Of a stretch of 64,000 nucleotides of DNA, positions 12,162 to 26,272 are shown in pieces. The notes below the pieces were generated by a model. It was not told the DNA's origin. It worked only from the letters and a program-made list of their open reading frames with translations, and did no database searches. Numbering within the stretch: position 1 is the first letter of the stretch; each line of letters begins with the position of its first letter. Location: assembly GCF_019049625.1 (NCBI RefSeq), contig NZ_JAFMOY010000133.1, positions 595,406 to 659,405 of the forward strand, given 5' to 3'. This DNA is from Rahnella ecdela (GTDB lineage Bacteria; Pseudomonadota; Gammaproteobacteria; Enterobacterales; Enterobacteriaceae). Both the position numbers and the translations under genes were made by a program.

Positions 12162-12490
12162 TAGGAAGACCAGCGCTTTACAAAGATATAAGGAAGCTTT
12201 AACTCTGCCGGGATATTCCCCGTTAAAAGTGCCAGCTCAGACGGTAAAGGGCGGTCAAAAACAGGCAGGTTTCGGGGCAATTCAGTCGAAAATGCTGAGC
12301 CCTGCATCTGCGGTTTGCGTTGTTCATCCGCGTTGTACAACAACCCTTACACACCGGGGCGTTTACGGTACAGCACGGGAAAGATCATTATAGCCGCCTG
12401 CAAAAAAAGCAATAAGAGTGATTTAACTTACCGGGGATTGGCGTATCATGCCGCCTTCTTTTGTTCTGATCATTGACGACGGTTATCTTC
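12162..12490. other. Intergenic region between folA and the LysE-family gene
   Basis: I see no convincing gene here. A 69-codon reverse frame (12134-12343) overlaps the folA promoter and resembles nothing I recognise. The stretch should hold the promoter of the forward exporter gene, but no element is clear enough to call. Confidence 0.4.
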
Positions 12491-13105
12491 ATGCTTGAAA
12501 CCACCCTTTTTGTTGCCAGTATCGCCTTCCTCGGCATGCTTTCTCCCGGCCCTGATTTCTTTCTGGTCATCAAAAATGCAGCCCGCTATCCGCGCATTGC
12601 AGCACTCATGACGTCACTGGGTGTCATTTGCGGTGTGATCACGCATATGTCTTATTGCGTAGCCGGTCTGGCGGTAGTCATCACCACGACGCCGTGGTTA
12701 TTCGATTTGCTGAAATACGTCGGTGCAGCTTATCTGATCTGGGTGGGCATTCAGGCACTGTTCTCACGCAGCAACAGCAAGATGAATCTCGATGGTCTGG
12801 AACCGCAACAGGTGAAATTGCGCACGGCTTTTGTGCAGGGCTATCTGTGTAATCTGCTTAATCCTAAGGCGACGCTGTTCTTCCTGGCGATGTTCACGCA
12901 GGTCTTACAGATCAATTCCACTGTCGGTGAAAAGCTGTGGTATGCCTCGATAATTGTCGGCCTGTCTGCAATTTGGTGGCCGTCACTGGCGTTACTGATC
13001 CAAAGCCCGCCGGTGCGTCGTGGTCTGGCAAAAGCGCAGAAAATTATCGATAAGCTGCTGGGTGGTGTGCTGATTGGTCTGGGTATTAAAGTCGCGCTGA
13101 GCTAA
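12491..13105 (+). CDS. LysE/RhtB-family amino acid exporter
   Basis: A predicted inner-membrane exporter of the LysE/RhtB superfamily, whose members export amino acids such as threonine, homoserine or lysine; the substrate cannot be read from sequence. The 204-residue product has the family signature FLGMLSPGPDFFLVIKNA at the N-terminus, about six membrane segments, and the GYLCNLLNPKATLFFLAMF block. The ATG at 12491 is preferred over a TTG at 12473. It is not part of the E. coli gene order here, lying between folA and kefC, and is likely an accessory insertion. Confidence 0.85.
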   Translation: MLETTLFVASIAFLGMLSPGPDFFLVIKNAARYPRIAALMTSLGVICGVITHMSYCVAGLAVVITTTPWLFDLLKYVGAAYLIWVGIQALFSRSNSKMNLDGLEPQQVKLRTAFVQGYLCNLLNPKATLFFLAMFTQVLQINSTVGEKLWYASIIVGLSAIWWPSLALLIQSPPVRRGLAKAQKIIDKLLGGVLIGLGIKVALS

Positions 13106-13127
13106 GTTGAGCGAAGTTCAGAAAGAA

Positions 13128-13154
13128 AAAACCGGTGCATCAGGCACCGGTTTT
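13128..13154. terminator. Bidirectional terminator after the LysE-family gene
   Basis: An 11-bp perfect stem (aaaaccggtgc / gcaccggtttt) with a 5-base loop lies between this gene and the convergent kefC. Confidence 0.88.
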
Positions 13155-13169
13155 CAGTTTTGAGTCTGT

Positions 13170-15023
13170 TTACCCCTTCGCTTCAATCACCTCGTTCTCC
13201 GGGGCTTTTCCGTCAATACTGCCTCGCCAGCCCTGCTGCTGACCGGAAGCCAGACGCACCTGATCCTGCTCAATCGCTGCCGTCAGCATATCTTTCGCAC
13301 GCTGCATACTGGCGATGCGGAATTCGGTATCTTCGTAATTCTCGATAGTCGCTTCCAGCATTTTCAGGTTATAGCGCCGGAACAAATCGGCTTTCTCGCG
13401 GGCTTCATAGGCATCCAGCCCCAGCGCTTCCAGCACATCACGACCGACACGTAAAGATCCCTCAAACAGTTCACGTTCCGGCGCTTCCACACCTAACTGA
13501 CGCAGCTGATACCAGTGGTCAACGTCACGGGCACGGGCGATCACTTTCAGGTTAGGGAAATGCTCTTTCGCCAGCGCCGTCAGCTGAAGGTTAGCTTCCA
13601 CATCATCAATGGCGTTAATCAGCACTTTGGCCTGCGCTGCGCCGGCCGATTCCAGCAAATCAACGCGAGTGGCATCGCCGTAAAACACTTTGGTACCGAA
13701 CTTGCGCAGCGTTTCGATATGATCCGGATCGTGATCTAAAACCACGGTATGAACGTTGTTGGCCAGTAACAGACGACCGGCAATCTGACCAAAACGACCG
13801 AAACCGGCAATAATGACCTGCGCATTTTCTTCATCGATGGTGTCCTGCGGACGGTCATCTTTTGGCGCATTGCGTTCAAGCCTCGCGGACAGCACCAGCA
13901 GCAACGGCGTCACCGCCATGGAAAGTGCTACCGCCAGCGTTAGCGCCTTCGACCATTCCACCGGTAACACACCCGCCATTTGCGCCGTACTGAAAATTAC
14001 GAAGGCAAATTCACTGCCCTGCCCGACTAAAATAGCAAACAGACCACGCTGTTTTTTCGGCACACCCAACCAGGGGGAAATCAGCCACAGTAACGCAGCT
14101 TTCAGCGCCATAAATCCGACCAGTAAAGTGGCGATCAAAAGCGGCTGATGGACCAGCGTACCGAAGTCGATAGACATGCCAACGCCGATAAAGAACAGGC
14201 CGAGGAGCAGCCCTTTGAACGGCTGAATATCACTTTCCAGCGCGTGACGGTATTCAGAACTCGCCAGCAATACGCCAGCCAGAAACGCGCCCATCGCCAT
14301 CGACATCCCGGCCATTTCCAGCAAAATACCGAAACCGAATACCAGAAAGAGCGCAACGGCACTGAATACTTCACGCATCCCGGAACGCGCCACAAAGTGC
14401 AGCAAAGGCCGGGTGACATAGCGTCCGAGCAGAATAACCAGCACCAGCGCACCCGCTACTTTTGCCGCCGACAGGCCAAAACTCATCAGCGTGGTCGCTT
14501 CACCGGTGCTCGCCAGCAACGGGATCATCGCCACCAGCGGGATCGCCGCGATATCCTGGAACAGCAATACGGCAAATGAACTGCGCCCGATCGGTGAGGC
14601 TGTCAGGCTGCGTTCACTCATCGCCTGCATGGCAATCGCCGTTGAGGACAACGCCAGCGTCAGGCCGATCAGCAAAGCGATTTTCCAGTCGAGGCCGAGG
14701 AAATAACAAAAGGCGCTGAGCACAACGCCGCAGCCGACCATCTGAATGCTGCCACCGCCAAACACCGAGGCACGCATCGTCCACAGCCGTTTTGGATCCA
14801 GCTCCAGCCCGATGACAAACAGCATCAGTACCACACCGATTTCTGCAAAGGTCAGAATAGACTCCGCATCAGAAACCAGTTTCAGCCCCCACGGACCGAT
14901 AATGCAGCCGGCAATCAGATAACCGAGCACCGATCCCAGCCCCAGTCTTACCGCAATTGGCACGAACAATGCCGCCGAGCCGAGATAAATCAGCCCTTCA
15001 ATCATCAGGTTATGGTTATCCAA
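13170..15023 (-). CDS. kefC: Glutathione-regulated potassium-efflux antiporter KefC
   Basis: KefC is an inner-membrane K+/H+ antiporter held closed by glutathione and opened by glutathione adducts, giving protection from electrophiles. The 617-residue product (E. coli 620) has a CPA2-type membrane domain with about 12 helices (to about 380), the [12 protein letters not shown] regulatory loop, and a C-terminal RCK/TrkA-N Rossmann domain starting [10 protein letters not shown] near residue 407. Its start overlaps the 3' end of kefF by 8 bp, so the two are co-translated. Confidence 0.97.
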   Translation of the reverse strand: MDNHNLMIEGLIYLGSAALFVPIAVRLGLGSVLGYLIAGCIIGPWGLKLVSDAESILTFAEIGVVLMLFVIGLELDPKRLWTMRASVFGGGSIQMVGCGVVLSAFCYFLGLDWKIALLIGLTLALSSTAIAMQAMSERSLTASPIGRSSFAVLLFQDIAAIPLVAMIPLLASTGEATTLMSFGLSAAKVAGALVLVILLGRYVTRPLLHFVARSGMREVFSAVALFLVFGFGILLEMAGMSMAMGAFLAGVLLASSEYRHALESDIQPFKGLLLGLFFIGVGMSIDFGTLVHQPLLIATLLVGFMALKAALLWLISPWLGVPKKQRGLFAILVGQGSEFAFVIFSTAQMAGVLPVEWSKALTLAVALSMAVTPLLLVLSARLERNAPKDDRPQDTIDEENAQVIIAGFGRFGQIAGRLLLANNVHTVVLDHDPDHIETLRKFGTKVFYGDATRVDLLESAGAAQAKVLINAIDDVEANLQLTALAKEHFPNLKVIARARDVDHWYQLRQLGVEAPERELFEGSLRVGRDVLEALGLDAYEAREKADLFRRYNLKMLEATIENYEDTEFRIASMQRAKDMLTAAIEQDQVRLASGQQQGWRGSIDGKAPENEVIEAKG

Positions 15024-15570
15024 AATCCACCTCCGGCGGGCAGCCTTCTTTCAGGCTCAGACAGGCAGTCAGACGACGACGATATTCTTCGCCCGCCGCT
15101 TTCAGCGCCACTTCGTCACAAATGAAGGTATTATGAACGGCAAAATACGGCAGCCAGTGCATACCACAATAGATAGCAGTCGCCTGCAACGGCTGCGCCA
15201 GCACATCAAAATCAGGATGATCGCCCAGTTCAAAGTGATGTTCGTTGCCGCCGGTCGTCACTGCCCACAGGCAATGCTTGCCATTCAGCGCATTACCTTC
15301 GTGACCGTAAGCCCAACCGTGTTCGAGCACTTTGTCGATCCACAGTTTCATCAACGGCGGCAGGCTGTACCATTGGATAGGATGCTGAAATACCACCAGA
15401 TCCGCACGTTCAACCGCTTTCTGTTCAGCGGCAATATCAATATTAAAATCAGGGTAAAGGTCATACAGCGAACGCACTTCCACGTTGGGCAAATCGCTGA
15501 CCGCCGAGAGCAATCCCTGGTTGGCCCGCGAATGGCGCGGATAAGGATGGGCGTAAATTATTAAAATCAT
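15016..15570 (-). CDS. kefF: KefC regulatory quinone oxidoreductase KefF
   Basis: KefF is a flavodoxin-fold quinone reductase that binds KefC and is needed for its full activity. The start at 15570 ([11 protein letters not shown]) matches the E. coli N-terminus; a longer frame to 15699 adds 43 residues with no family similarity and runs into the carB terminator. The 184-residue product has the flavodoxin-type [30 protein letters not shown] and LWAVTTGG motifs. It overlaps kefC by 8 bp. Confidence 0.95.
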   Translation of the reverse strand: MILIIYAHPYPRHSRANQGLLSAVSDLPNVEVRSLYDLYPDFNIDIAAEQKAVERADLVVFQHPIQWYSLPPLMKLWIDKVLEHGWAYGHEGNALNGKHCLWAVTTGGNEHHFELGDHPDFDVLAQPLQATAIYCGMHWLPYFAVHNTFICDEVALKAAGEEYRRRLTACLSLKEGCPPEVDFG

Positions 15571-15644
15571 GCAGGTCTCTTGTCTTATTAGCTTTACTTC
15601 AGCATACGCAATTTTGGGCTTTCTGGTAAAAGCCGGGCGTATAA

Positions 15645-15676
15645 AAAGAAAAGGCGCAGCTTTCGCCACGCCTTTC
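15645..15676 (-). terminator. Candidate carB terminator
   Basis: On the reverse strand AAGGCG / CGCCTT flank a 12-base loop and are followed by a TTCTTTTTAT tract, between carB and kefF. The stem is short, so strength is uncertain. Confidence 0.55.
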
Positions 15677-15707
15677 GCCGACTGTATATAACCCGTCAAT
15701 TATGCCA

Positions 15708-18932
<3,225 letters not shown>

Positions 18933-18949
18933 TTTTTCTTGCTCCTGAT

Positions 18950-20122
18950 TTATTTGCCTATAAGAGTGGCGTCGTTTTTATTTGTTGCGCGAAAAGCTTC
19001 AATCAGTTCAATGAAGTGGTCGAACAGCGGAGCCGCATCGTGCGGGCCAGGGCTCGCTTCCGGATGGCCCTGGAAGCTGAACGCCGCTTTATCTGTGCGA
19101 TGAATCCCCTGCACCGTGTGGTCGAACAGTGATTTGTGAGTCACACGCAGGTTAGCCGGCAGACCGGTTTCATCAACCGCAAAACCATGGTTCTGCGCGG
19201 TGATCATTACGATATCTTTATCGATATCTTTTACCGGGTGGTTACCACCGTGGTGGCCGAGCTTCATTTTGACTGTCTTCGCGCCGCTGGCCAGAGCCAG
19301 TAACTGATGGCCGAGACAAATGCCGAACACCGGAATATCGGTTTCGAGGAAAGTTTTAATGGCCGCGATAGCATAATCGCAAGGCTCCGGGTCACCCGGG
19401 CCGTTGGAGAGGAAGATGCCGTCCGGATTCATTTTCAGGACTTCTTCTGCCGGCGTTTGAGCCGGAACTACCGTCAGACGGCAGCCGCGATCTACCAGCA
19501 TGCGCAGGATATTGCGTTTCGCGCCGTAGTCGTAAGCCACCACGTGAAATGGCAACTCTTCAGATTTCTTGGCTTCCGGTAGCTCGCCTTCGAGCGTCCA
19601 GCTACCTTGCTGCCAGCTATAGGACTCTGTGGTCGTGACTTCTTTTGCCAGATCCATCCCTTTCAGCCCCGGGAAGGCTTTGGCTTTTTGCAGTGCCAGT
19701 TCCGCATCCGGTGAATCGCCCGCGATGATGCACCCGTTCTGCGCGCCTTTTTCACGTAACAGACGGGTCAGCTTGCGGGTATCAATATCGGCGATGGCAA
19801 CGATGTTGTTGCGCTTGAGGTAATCAGAGAGGTTTTCTTCACTACGGTAGTTGCTGGCAATCAGAGGTAAATCGCGAATGACCAGGCCTTGAGCGTGTAC
19901 TGCGGAGGATTCTGCATCAGCGGCGTTGGTGCCGACATTACCGATATGGGGATAAGTGAGAGTGACAATCTGGCGGGAATAGGAAGGATCAGTGAGGATT
20001 TCTTGATAACCGGTCATCGACGTATTGAAGACCACTTCCCCCACTGCCGACCCTTCTGCCCCGATGGCCCGACCGTGGAATTGGGTTCCGTCTTCCAGAA
20101 CCAATAGCGCTGACTTTATCAA
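18950..20122 (-). CDS. carA: Carbamoyl-phosphate synthase small (glutaminase) subunit CarA
   Basis: CarA hydrolyses glutamine and channels ammonia to CarB. The 390-residue product has the class I amidotransferase triad context: Cys in [15 protein letters not shown] and the His/Glu of [13 protein letters not shown]. The start is taken as the UUG at 20122, giving [12 protein letters not shown] as in E. coli, which also uses UUG; a GGAGGA ribosome-binding site lies just upstream. The UUG at 20134 would include that site in the gene. The C-terminus is about eight residues longer than in E. coli. Confidence 0.97.
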   Translation of the reverse strand: MIKSALLVLEDGTQFHGRAIGAEGSAVGEVVFNTSMTGYQEILTDPSYSRQIVTLTYPHIGNVGTNAADAESSAVHAQGLVIRDLPLIASNYRSEENLSDYLKRNNIVAIADIDTRKLTRLLREKGAQNGCIIAGDSPDAELALQKAKAFPGLKGMDLAKEVTTTESYSWQQGSWTLEGELPEAKKSEELPFHVVAYDYGAKRNILRMLVDRGCRLTVVPAQTPAEEVLKMNPDGIFLSNGPGDPEPCDYAIAAIKTFLETDIPVFGICLGHQLLALASGAKTVKMKLGHHGGNHPVKDIDKDIVMITAQNHGFAVDETGLPANLRVTHKSLFDHTVQGIHRTDKAAFSFQGHPEASPGPHDAAPLFDHFIELIEAFRATNKNDATLIGK

Positions 20123-20131
20123 AGCATCCTC

Positions 20132-20149
20132 CAAGAATAATAAATCACA
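20132..20149. promoter_or_regulatory. ArgR operator, ARG box 2 of carA
   Basis: Reverse-strand TGTGATTTATTATTCTTG fits the 18-bp ARG-box consensus with two mismatches in its conserved positions. It lies exactly 3 bp from box 1, the canonical spacing for an ArgR hexamer site, and just upstream of the carA ribosome-binding site. Confidence 0.75.
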
Positions 20150-20152
20150 ATA

Positions 20153-20170
20153 TCTGCATATTAATTCAGA
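20153..20170. promoter_or_regulatory. ArgR operator, ARG box 1 of carA
   Basis: Reverse-strand TCTGAATTAATATGCAGA closely matches the E. coli carAB ARG box (TGAATTAATATGCA is shared). It overlaps a TTAATA/TAATAT -10 element, consistent with the arginine-repressed P2 promoter. Confidence 0.8.
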
Positions 20171-20345
20171 TAACCAGATCTAAATCAATGCAAAAATCGC
20201 TCCCAAAGCCAATTTTTGGCAAATTGCGCGCATTCTAATGATGGCAGTTCCATTTGTCTACCAAAAGCACCAATATTTCTATCCTTTTCGCACAACTCAG
20301 AGAAAAGGCTATATGACTGCCATAAAAATAGCGCCTAAGTGAGCA

Positions 20346-20361
20346 TAGTAACCGTTTGCGG
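20346..20361. promoter_or_regulatory. Candidate PurR box upstream of carAB
   Basis: Reverse-strand CCGCAAACGGTTACTA matches the PurR consensus (ACGCAAACGTTTNCNT) at 11 of the 14 specified bases, including the whole CGCAAACG half. It lies about 235 bp upstream of carA; purine control of an upstream promoter P1 is known for E. coli carAB. Confidence 0.6.
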
Positions 20362-20527
20362 GGGAGGATGTCTGAAAAATGACGAGGAAAGCGGGATTAT
20401 TGCAGAACGAAAGAGTTGCCATGTCCAAAAAACGAACAACCAGTCATGAAAACTTCGAGAAAACATCACAAAAAAACCATCAGTTAATGAAAACTACTCC
20501 AATGCGCTATTTTTCAATTAAAAAGAG

Positions 20528-20558
20528 AAGGGCAATCAAGGAACTGCCCTTTTATCAA
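20528..20558 (-). terminator. dapB rho-independent terminator
   Basis: On the reverse strand AAGGGCA / TGCCCTT (10-base loop) is followed by a T-rich CTCTTTT tract, about 50 bp after the dapB stop codon. Confidence 0.75.
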
Positions 20559-20600
20559 AAGATTATGACCAAAACAACCACATCACATCTAAATCATTTA

Positions 20601-22108
<1,508 letters not shown>

Positions 22109-23254
22109 ATGAAATTCAAACTAAACAAAGTCGCGCAAGCGACCACTGCTGGCCTGTTATTCGGCTTAGCTTCTTTTGCTTCACACGCAGAAATCACACT
22201 GATCAAACAAGATCCCCAGCCTAACGATCCGCTCAGCCGCCTGAATTTCCAGGTTGGCGGCAGTATTCGTCCACAATTCCAGTTCCAGAACGGCGTGAAA
22301 AACTACAAAACCAACGGTTTTGATGGCGGCACACGTTTCCGTTTTTCTGCTGATTATTATCTGTTTGATGACATCAGCTGGATTAACTACTACGAGCTGG
22401 GCGTGAACATTCCTGCCCTGACCGGCTGGGATAATCACCACGCAGATGGCGCGCATAATACCAGCCGTCGTATGCTTTACACCGGTCTGAAAAGCAAAAC
22501 CTACGGTCAGCTGACCTTCGGTCAGCAAAACAGCGTTTACTATGATGTGGTCGGTGCGAAAACCGATATCTGGGACTACGATATGCTCGCCCAGGCACCG
22601 GGTAATGGTGTTAACGGCGATTACGATGGTTCATACCGTTCCCGTAAAATGCTGAAATATAAAAACACCTTCGGTGACGCGGACGTTTATGCATCCTACC
22701 TGTTCGAAGACAGCGAACTGCTTACCGGCAAAAATGGCCTGCGTTACAAACGTAACGGCGGCGGTTCCGTCGGTGTGGATTACCACATCACCAAAGATCT
22801 GACATGGGGTACTGCGTACAACTACACCGACGCAGAAATGAGAAATCCGGGCGACAACACGTCTAAAGACTACAACCAGAGCATTATCGGTACCGCACTG
22901 AGCTGGAAACCAGGCAACTGGACAGCATCCTTCGGTGGCGGTTACTACCATGACTTCCTGACCACTGGCCTGAAAAATGAAGACCAGTTCTTCGCAGGTG
23001 ATGCATACGGTCTGGAATACTTCCTGGGCTACGCCTTCCCAATCAATCAGCTGGCCGTCAAAACCATCCAGCCATACTTCATGGGTGACCGTCTGACCTA
23101 TGTGACTGGCCGTAATTACCAGCGTATTGATAATGGTCTGGGTGTGTCTTTCCAGCTCGACTACGGCTTCCGTGTTGATTACGAACACGTGTTCACATCC
23201 TCTACCGATAACCTCGGTGATATGAACCTGATCCGTCTGCGTTACGACTTCTAA
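22109..23254 (+). CDS. OmpC/OmpF-superfamily outer-membrane porin
   Basis: A predicted outer-membrane beta-barrel porin of 381 residues. The start at 22109 gives a clean signal peptide (MKFKLNKVAQ to ASHA, about residue 27); an upstream ATG at 22067 adds 14 residues ahead of it. The mature chain alternates aromatic/hydrophobic strands and ends RLRYDF with terminal Phe, the signal for BAM insertion. The YGQLTFGQQNSVYYDV block resembles the eyelet-loop region of trimeric porins. It is well diverged from OmpC/OmpF, and the solute is unknown. A strong terminator follows, then an SMP-30 gene. Confidence 0.85.
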   Translation: MKFKLNKVAQATTAGLLFGLASFASHAEITLIKQDPQPNDPLSRLNFQVGGSIRPQFQFQNGVKNYKTNGFDGGTRFRFSADYYLFDDISWINYYELGVNIPALTGWDNHHADGAHNTSRRMLYTGLKSKTYGQLTFGQQNSVYYDVVGAKTDIWDYDMLAQAPGNGVNGDYDGSYRSRKMLKYKNTFGDADVYASYLFEDSELLTGKNGLRYKRNGGGSVGVDYHITKDLTWGTAYNYTDAEMRNPGDNTSKDYNQSIIGTALSWKPGNWTASFGGGYYHDFLTTGLKNEDQFFAGDAYGLEYFLGYAFPINQLAVKTIQPYFMGDRLTYVTGRNYQRIDNGLGVSFQLDYGFRVDYEHVFTSSTDNLGDMNLIRLRYDF

Positions 23255-23272
23255 GCCTTAACGACTGAAGTT

Positions 23273-23318
23273 TAAGGGCCGGCTTTACGTCTTATTGACG
23301 GGTTGGCCCTTTTTTTTT
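23273..23318 (+). terminator. Porin gene terminator
   Basis: Stem aagggcc / ggccctt with additional pairing in a long loop is followed by a run of ten T, starting about 20 bp after the porin stop codon. Confidence 0.8.
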
Positions 23319-23414
23319 ACATCATTTCATCTATCCCGCGAACGCAAAGCCAGACTAGACTCATAGAGACAGCTGTCGCTATATTCACTTTGTAACCTGC
23401 AGGAGAGCTTTGCG

Positions 23415-24290
23415 ATGTCAGCATTTTTCCGGTCCGACGTAACTGCCATTGGCGACTATCGAGCCGAATTGGGTGAAACTCCCGTCTGGTGCCAGCGCAC
23501 ACAATCTTTGCTTTGGGTCGATATTCTGGCTCAGCGCGTTCTGCGCTACTGGCCTGATACCGGGCAAACCGAAATTCATGAACTTCCCGCCATCACCAGC
23601 GCCGTATTGCTGACTGAAAAGAGAAATCAGTTTTTGCTGGTTTCCGTCGATGGGATCCATCTCTACGATTACGAACAGAAATCCCGCCAGAAGCTTTGCG
23701 ATTACCCTGGAGCAGAAGGTACGCGTCCTAATGAAGCCGCTGTCGCACCCGACGGTTCGCTGTGGTTTGGCACGCTCGATATAAAAGAAGAGAAGGACAA
23801 TGGCGAATGGTTCCGCTATGAAACGGGCGATGAAAAACCTGAAATGATGCTCGATGGTGTCGGTTGTACCAACACGCTGGTCTGGTATGAAGGCAAGGTC
23901 TGGTTCGCCGACAGTAAGAAAAAACGCTTCTTTTCCGCCAACGCTCGCCGGATCAATCCGCTGAAAATATCCTGTTTTTCTTCGGGCGATAAAATTCCGG
24001 ACGGCTCAGCACTGACACAGAATGGCTGGCTGATCACTGCCTGCTGGGGTTCAAAATGTTTGCTGCGCCAACAGATTAATCAGGGCGAATTACTGAAGCT
24101 GGATACACAACCGGTGCCGGTCACACAGCCGAGTTGCTGCACGTTTGGTGGTCCGGATATGACAGAGCTGTTTATCACATCAGCCCGCAAAAATCTCGAC
24201 GCACCGCATGCGCTGGAGGGCGCTTTGCTACATGTGGAAACCACCACCGTCGGCGCACCGCAGAATTTGTTTAAACTCGAAAAACATTAA
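23415..24290 (+). CDS. SMP-30/gluconolactonase-family lactonase
   Basis: A cytoplasmic six-bladed beta-propeller of the SMP-30/regucalcin family, whose members hydrolyse sugar lactones using one divalent metal. The 291-residue product keeps the likely metal ligands Glu21 (LGETP), Asn153 (CTNTL) and Asp196 (PDGSAL), and the substrate-side Arg104/Asn106 of TRPNEAA. No signal peptide is seen. It lies 160 bp after the porin with a terminator between, so it probably has its own promoter; joint use of a sugar or sugar acid with the porin is only inference. Confidence 0.87.
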   Translation: MSAFFRSDVTAIGDYRAELGETPVWCQRTQSLLWVDILAQRVLRYWPDTGQTEIHELPAITSAVLLTEKRNQFLLVSVDGIHLYDYEQKSRQKLCDYPGAEGTRPNEAAVAPDGSLWFGTLDIKEEKDNGEWFRYETGDEKPEMMLDGVGCTNTLVWYEGKVWFADSKKKRFFSANARRINPLKISCFSSGDKIPDGSALTQNGWLITACWGSKCLLRQQINQGELLKLDTQPVPVTQPSCCTFGGPDMTELFITSARKNLDAPHALEGALLHVETTTVGAPQNLFKLEKH

Positions 24291-24313
24291 TTCCGCCTGA
24301 CTTCAGCCATAAA

Positions 24314-24339
24314 AAAACCGGCCACATTGTGCCGGTTTT
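24314..24339. terminator. Bidirectional terminator between the SMP-30 gene and ispH
   Basis: A 9-bp perfect stem aaaaccggc / gccggtttt with an 8-base loop lies between convergent genes. Confidence 0.88.
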
Positions 24340-24355
24340 CATTTAAAGCCAGGGA

Positions 24356-25309
24356 TCAGTCGATCTGTTTTACATCAACGCGCAGCTCTTTCGGCACTTC
24401 GAACACGATATTTTCTTCGCGTCCTTCGATATTGATAACATCAAGCCCACCGAACGTTTTCAGCTTGCTGATCACGTCCTGCACCAGAATATCGGGTGCG
24501 GATGCGCCTGCCGTTACGCCAATGCTTTTCGCATCTTTCAGCCAGCTTTCCTGAATATCTGCCGCCGAGTCGATGAGATAAGAAGGCACACCGACACGCT
24601 GAGCAAGTTCCGCCAGACGGTTAGAATTCGACGAATTCTTCGAGCCGACCACCAGCACAACGTCAGCGCCATCCGCCAGCGTGCGCACGGCTTCCTGACG
24701 GTTGGTTGTGGCGTAACAGATGTCATCTTTGCGCGGCCCGATGATTTTCGGAAAGCGTTGGCGCAATGCATCAATGACCGCTGAAGTATCGTCAACCGAC
24801 AATGTGGTTTGCGTCATAAAGCACAGGTTATTTTCATCTTTCACCTGCAATTTATACACATCTTCGGGCGCTTCAACCAGATACATTCCCCCGTTCGGGT
24901 TGCTGTACTGGCCCATAGTACCTTCCACTTCCGGATGTCCGGCATGACCAATCAAAATGGCTTCGGTGCCTTTACGACTGGCACGCGCCACTTCCATATG
25001 CACTTTGGTTACCAGCGGACAGGTCGCATCAAACAGCATGGTCAGGTCGCGTGCTTTCGCTTCTGCGCGCACAGCCTGAGAAACACCGTGGGCGGAGAAA
25101 ATCAGGATTGAGCCATCCGGCACTTCGCTTATCTGCTCGATGAAAATAGCGCCGCGCTGACGCAGACTGTCGACCACATAGCGGTTGTGCACCACTTCAT
25201 GACGAACATAGATAGGTGCGCCGTAAATTTCCAGCGCACGTTCTACAATACTGATTGCGCGGTCAACGCCCGCACAAAATCCTCGCGGATTAGCCAGCAA
25301 TATCTGCAT
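24356..25309 (-). CDS. ispH: 4-hydroxy-3-methylbut-2-enyl diphosphate reductase IspH
   Basis: IspH is the iron-sulfur enzyme that performs the last step of the MEP isoprenoid pathway, giving IPP and DMAPP. The 317-residue product has the three cluster cysteines at Cys12 (RGFCAGV), about Cys96 (DATCPLV) and about Cys197 ([11 protein letters not shown]). The start [12 protein letters not shown] at 25309 follows a GAGGGG ribosome-binding site; a longer frame to 25348 only overlaps fkpB further. It is the last gene of the ribF-ileS-lspA-fkpB-ispH operon and overlaps fkpB by 20 bp. Confidence 0.97.
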   Translation of the reverse strand: MQILLANPRGFCAGVDRAISIVERALEIYGAPIYVRHEVVHNRYVVDSLRQRGAIFIEQISEVPDGSILIFSAHGVSQAVRAEAKARDLTMLFDATCPLVTKVHMEVARASRKGTEAILIGHAGHPEVEGTMGQYSNPNGGMYLVEAPEDVYKLQVKDENNLCFMTQTTLSVDDTSAVIDALRQRFPKIIGPRKDDICYATTNRQEAVRTLADGADVVLVVGSKNSSNSNRLAELAQRVGVPSYLIDSAADIQESWLKDAKSIGVTAGASAPDILVQDVISKLKTFGGLDVINIEGREENIVFEVPKELRVDVKQID

Positions 25310-25760
25310 GTTTCCCCTCAAGCTCCGGGTCAATTTCCAGCACTTCAATATCGAAATCGATATGTTGCCCTGCCAGCGGATGGTTGAAATCTACAGTGAT
25401 TGAATCTTCTGTCACTTCACGGACTACACCCGGCATTTCGCTGCCATCGCGACCGCTGAACAACATGATGGTGCCGACATCCGGCACCCCTGTTTCCTGA
25501 AACTCACGACGGGAGAAGAACTGAACCAGATCCGGGCTTTTGGTACCGAATGCGGATTCAGGGGCTAACGTGAATGCACGTTTATCCCCGACGTTCAGCC
25601 CTAACAGCTGATTCTCCAGTGCGTCAGACAAGCTGCTGTCGCCAAGGCGAAACAGCGCAGGTTTCCCATTGGCGCGGGTCGATTCGGCCGTCGAGCCGTC
25701 TTCCAGCTTCAACGTAAAATGCACCAGCACGGCGCTGTCGTGTTTCACCTGTTGAGACAT
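25290..25760 (-). CDS. fkpB: FKBP-type peptidyl-prolyl isomerase FkpB (SlpA)
   Basis: FkpB is an SlyD-like prolyl isomerase with an IF (insert-in-flap) chaperone domain. The 156-residue product (E. coli 149) has the FKBP strands [19 protein letters not shown] and [12 protein letters not shown], which flank the inserted domain. It lies 5 bp after lspA and its 3' end overlaps the start of ispH by 20 bp, a tight arrangement kept across Enterobacterales. Confidence 0.95.
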   Translation of the reverse strand: MSQQVKHDSAVLVHFTLKLEDGSTAESTRANGKPALFRLGDSSLSDALENQLLGLNVGDKRAFTLAPESAFGTKSPDLVQFFSRREFQETGVPDVGTIMLFSGRDGSEMPGVVREVTEDSITVDFNHPLAGQHIDFDIEVLEIDPELEGKHADIAG

Positions 25761-25765
25761 AATTC

Positions 25766-26272
25766 TTATCCTTTGCTCTTCGTGGCTTCATTCGGTTTAG
25801 CCAGGAAACCTTCCAGCACCACCATTGCCGCACCGACGCAGATAAAACTGTCGGCCAGATTGAAGGTCGCGAAGTGCCAGCTACCGACATAGAAATCAAT
25901 AAAGTCGACCACGAAACCGTGATACAGGCGGTCAAACAAGTTGCCCAATGCGCCACCAATAATCATGGCGAAGGCAATATTGTTCAGCTTTTGCTTCGCG
26001 TTGCCGCGGTACATCAGCACGACCAGCGCCACGACGATAACCAGTGCGATTAACGCGAAGAACCAGCGCTGCCAGCCGCCTTTATCTGCCAGGAAACTGA
26101 ACGCAGCCCCGTGGTTCTGGGCGTAGAACAGATTTAAATACGGGATCAACGGCATGGATTCACCGAGCTGGAAGTTTCCCATAATGAGAAACTTACTGCC
26201 CAGATCCACGATAATGACCACGACCGCCAGCCAGAGCCAGCGGAGTCCGGTGGAACAAATCGATTTACTCAT
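25766..26272 (-). CDS. lspA: Lipoprotein signal peptidase LspA
   Basis: LspA is the inner-membrane aspartyl protease that removes the signal peptide of prolipoproteins after diacylglyceryl addition. The 168-residue product has four membrane segments and the catalytic pair Asp123 (GFVVDFIDF) and Asp141 (FNLADS), the same numbers as in E. coli, plus the conserved [10 protein letters not shown] block. Its ATG overlaps the last base of the ileS stop codon (TAATG), implying translational coupling. Confidence 0.97.
   Translation of the reverse strand: MSKSICSTGLRWLWLAVVVIIVDLGSKFLIMGNFQLGESMPLIPYLNLFYAQNHGAAFSFLADKGGWQRWFFALIALVIVVALVVLMYRGNAKQKLNNIAFAMIIGGALGNLFDRLYHGFVVDFIDFYVGSWHFATFNLADSFICVGAAMVVLEGFLAKPNEATKSKG

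Noticed and set aside
12134..12343. 69-codon reverse frame upstream of folA
   Set aside because: It overlaps the likely folA promoter, has no recognisable pattern or ribosome-binding site, and is Pro/Leu-rich in the manner of chance frames.
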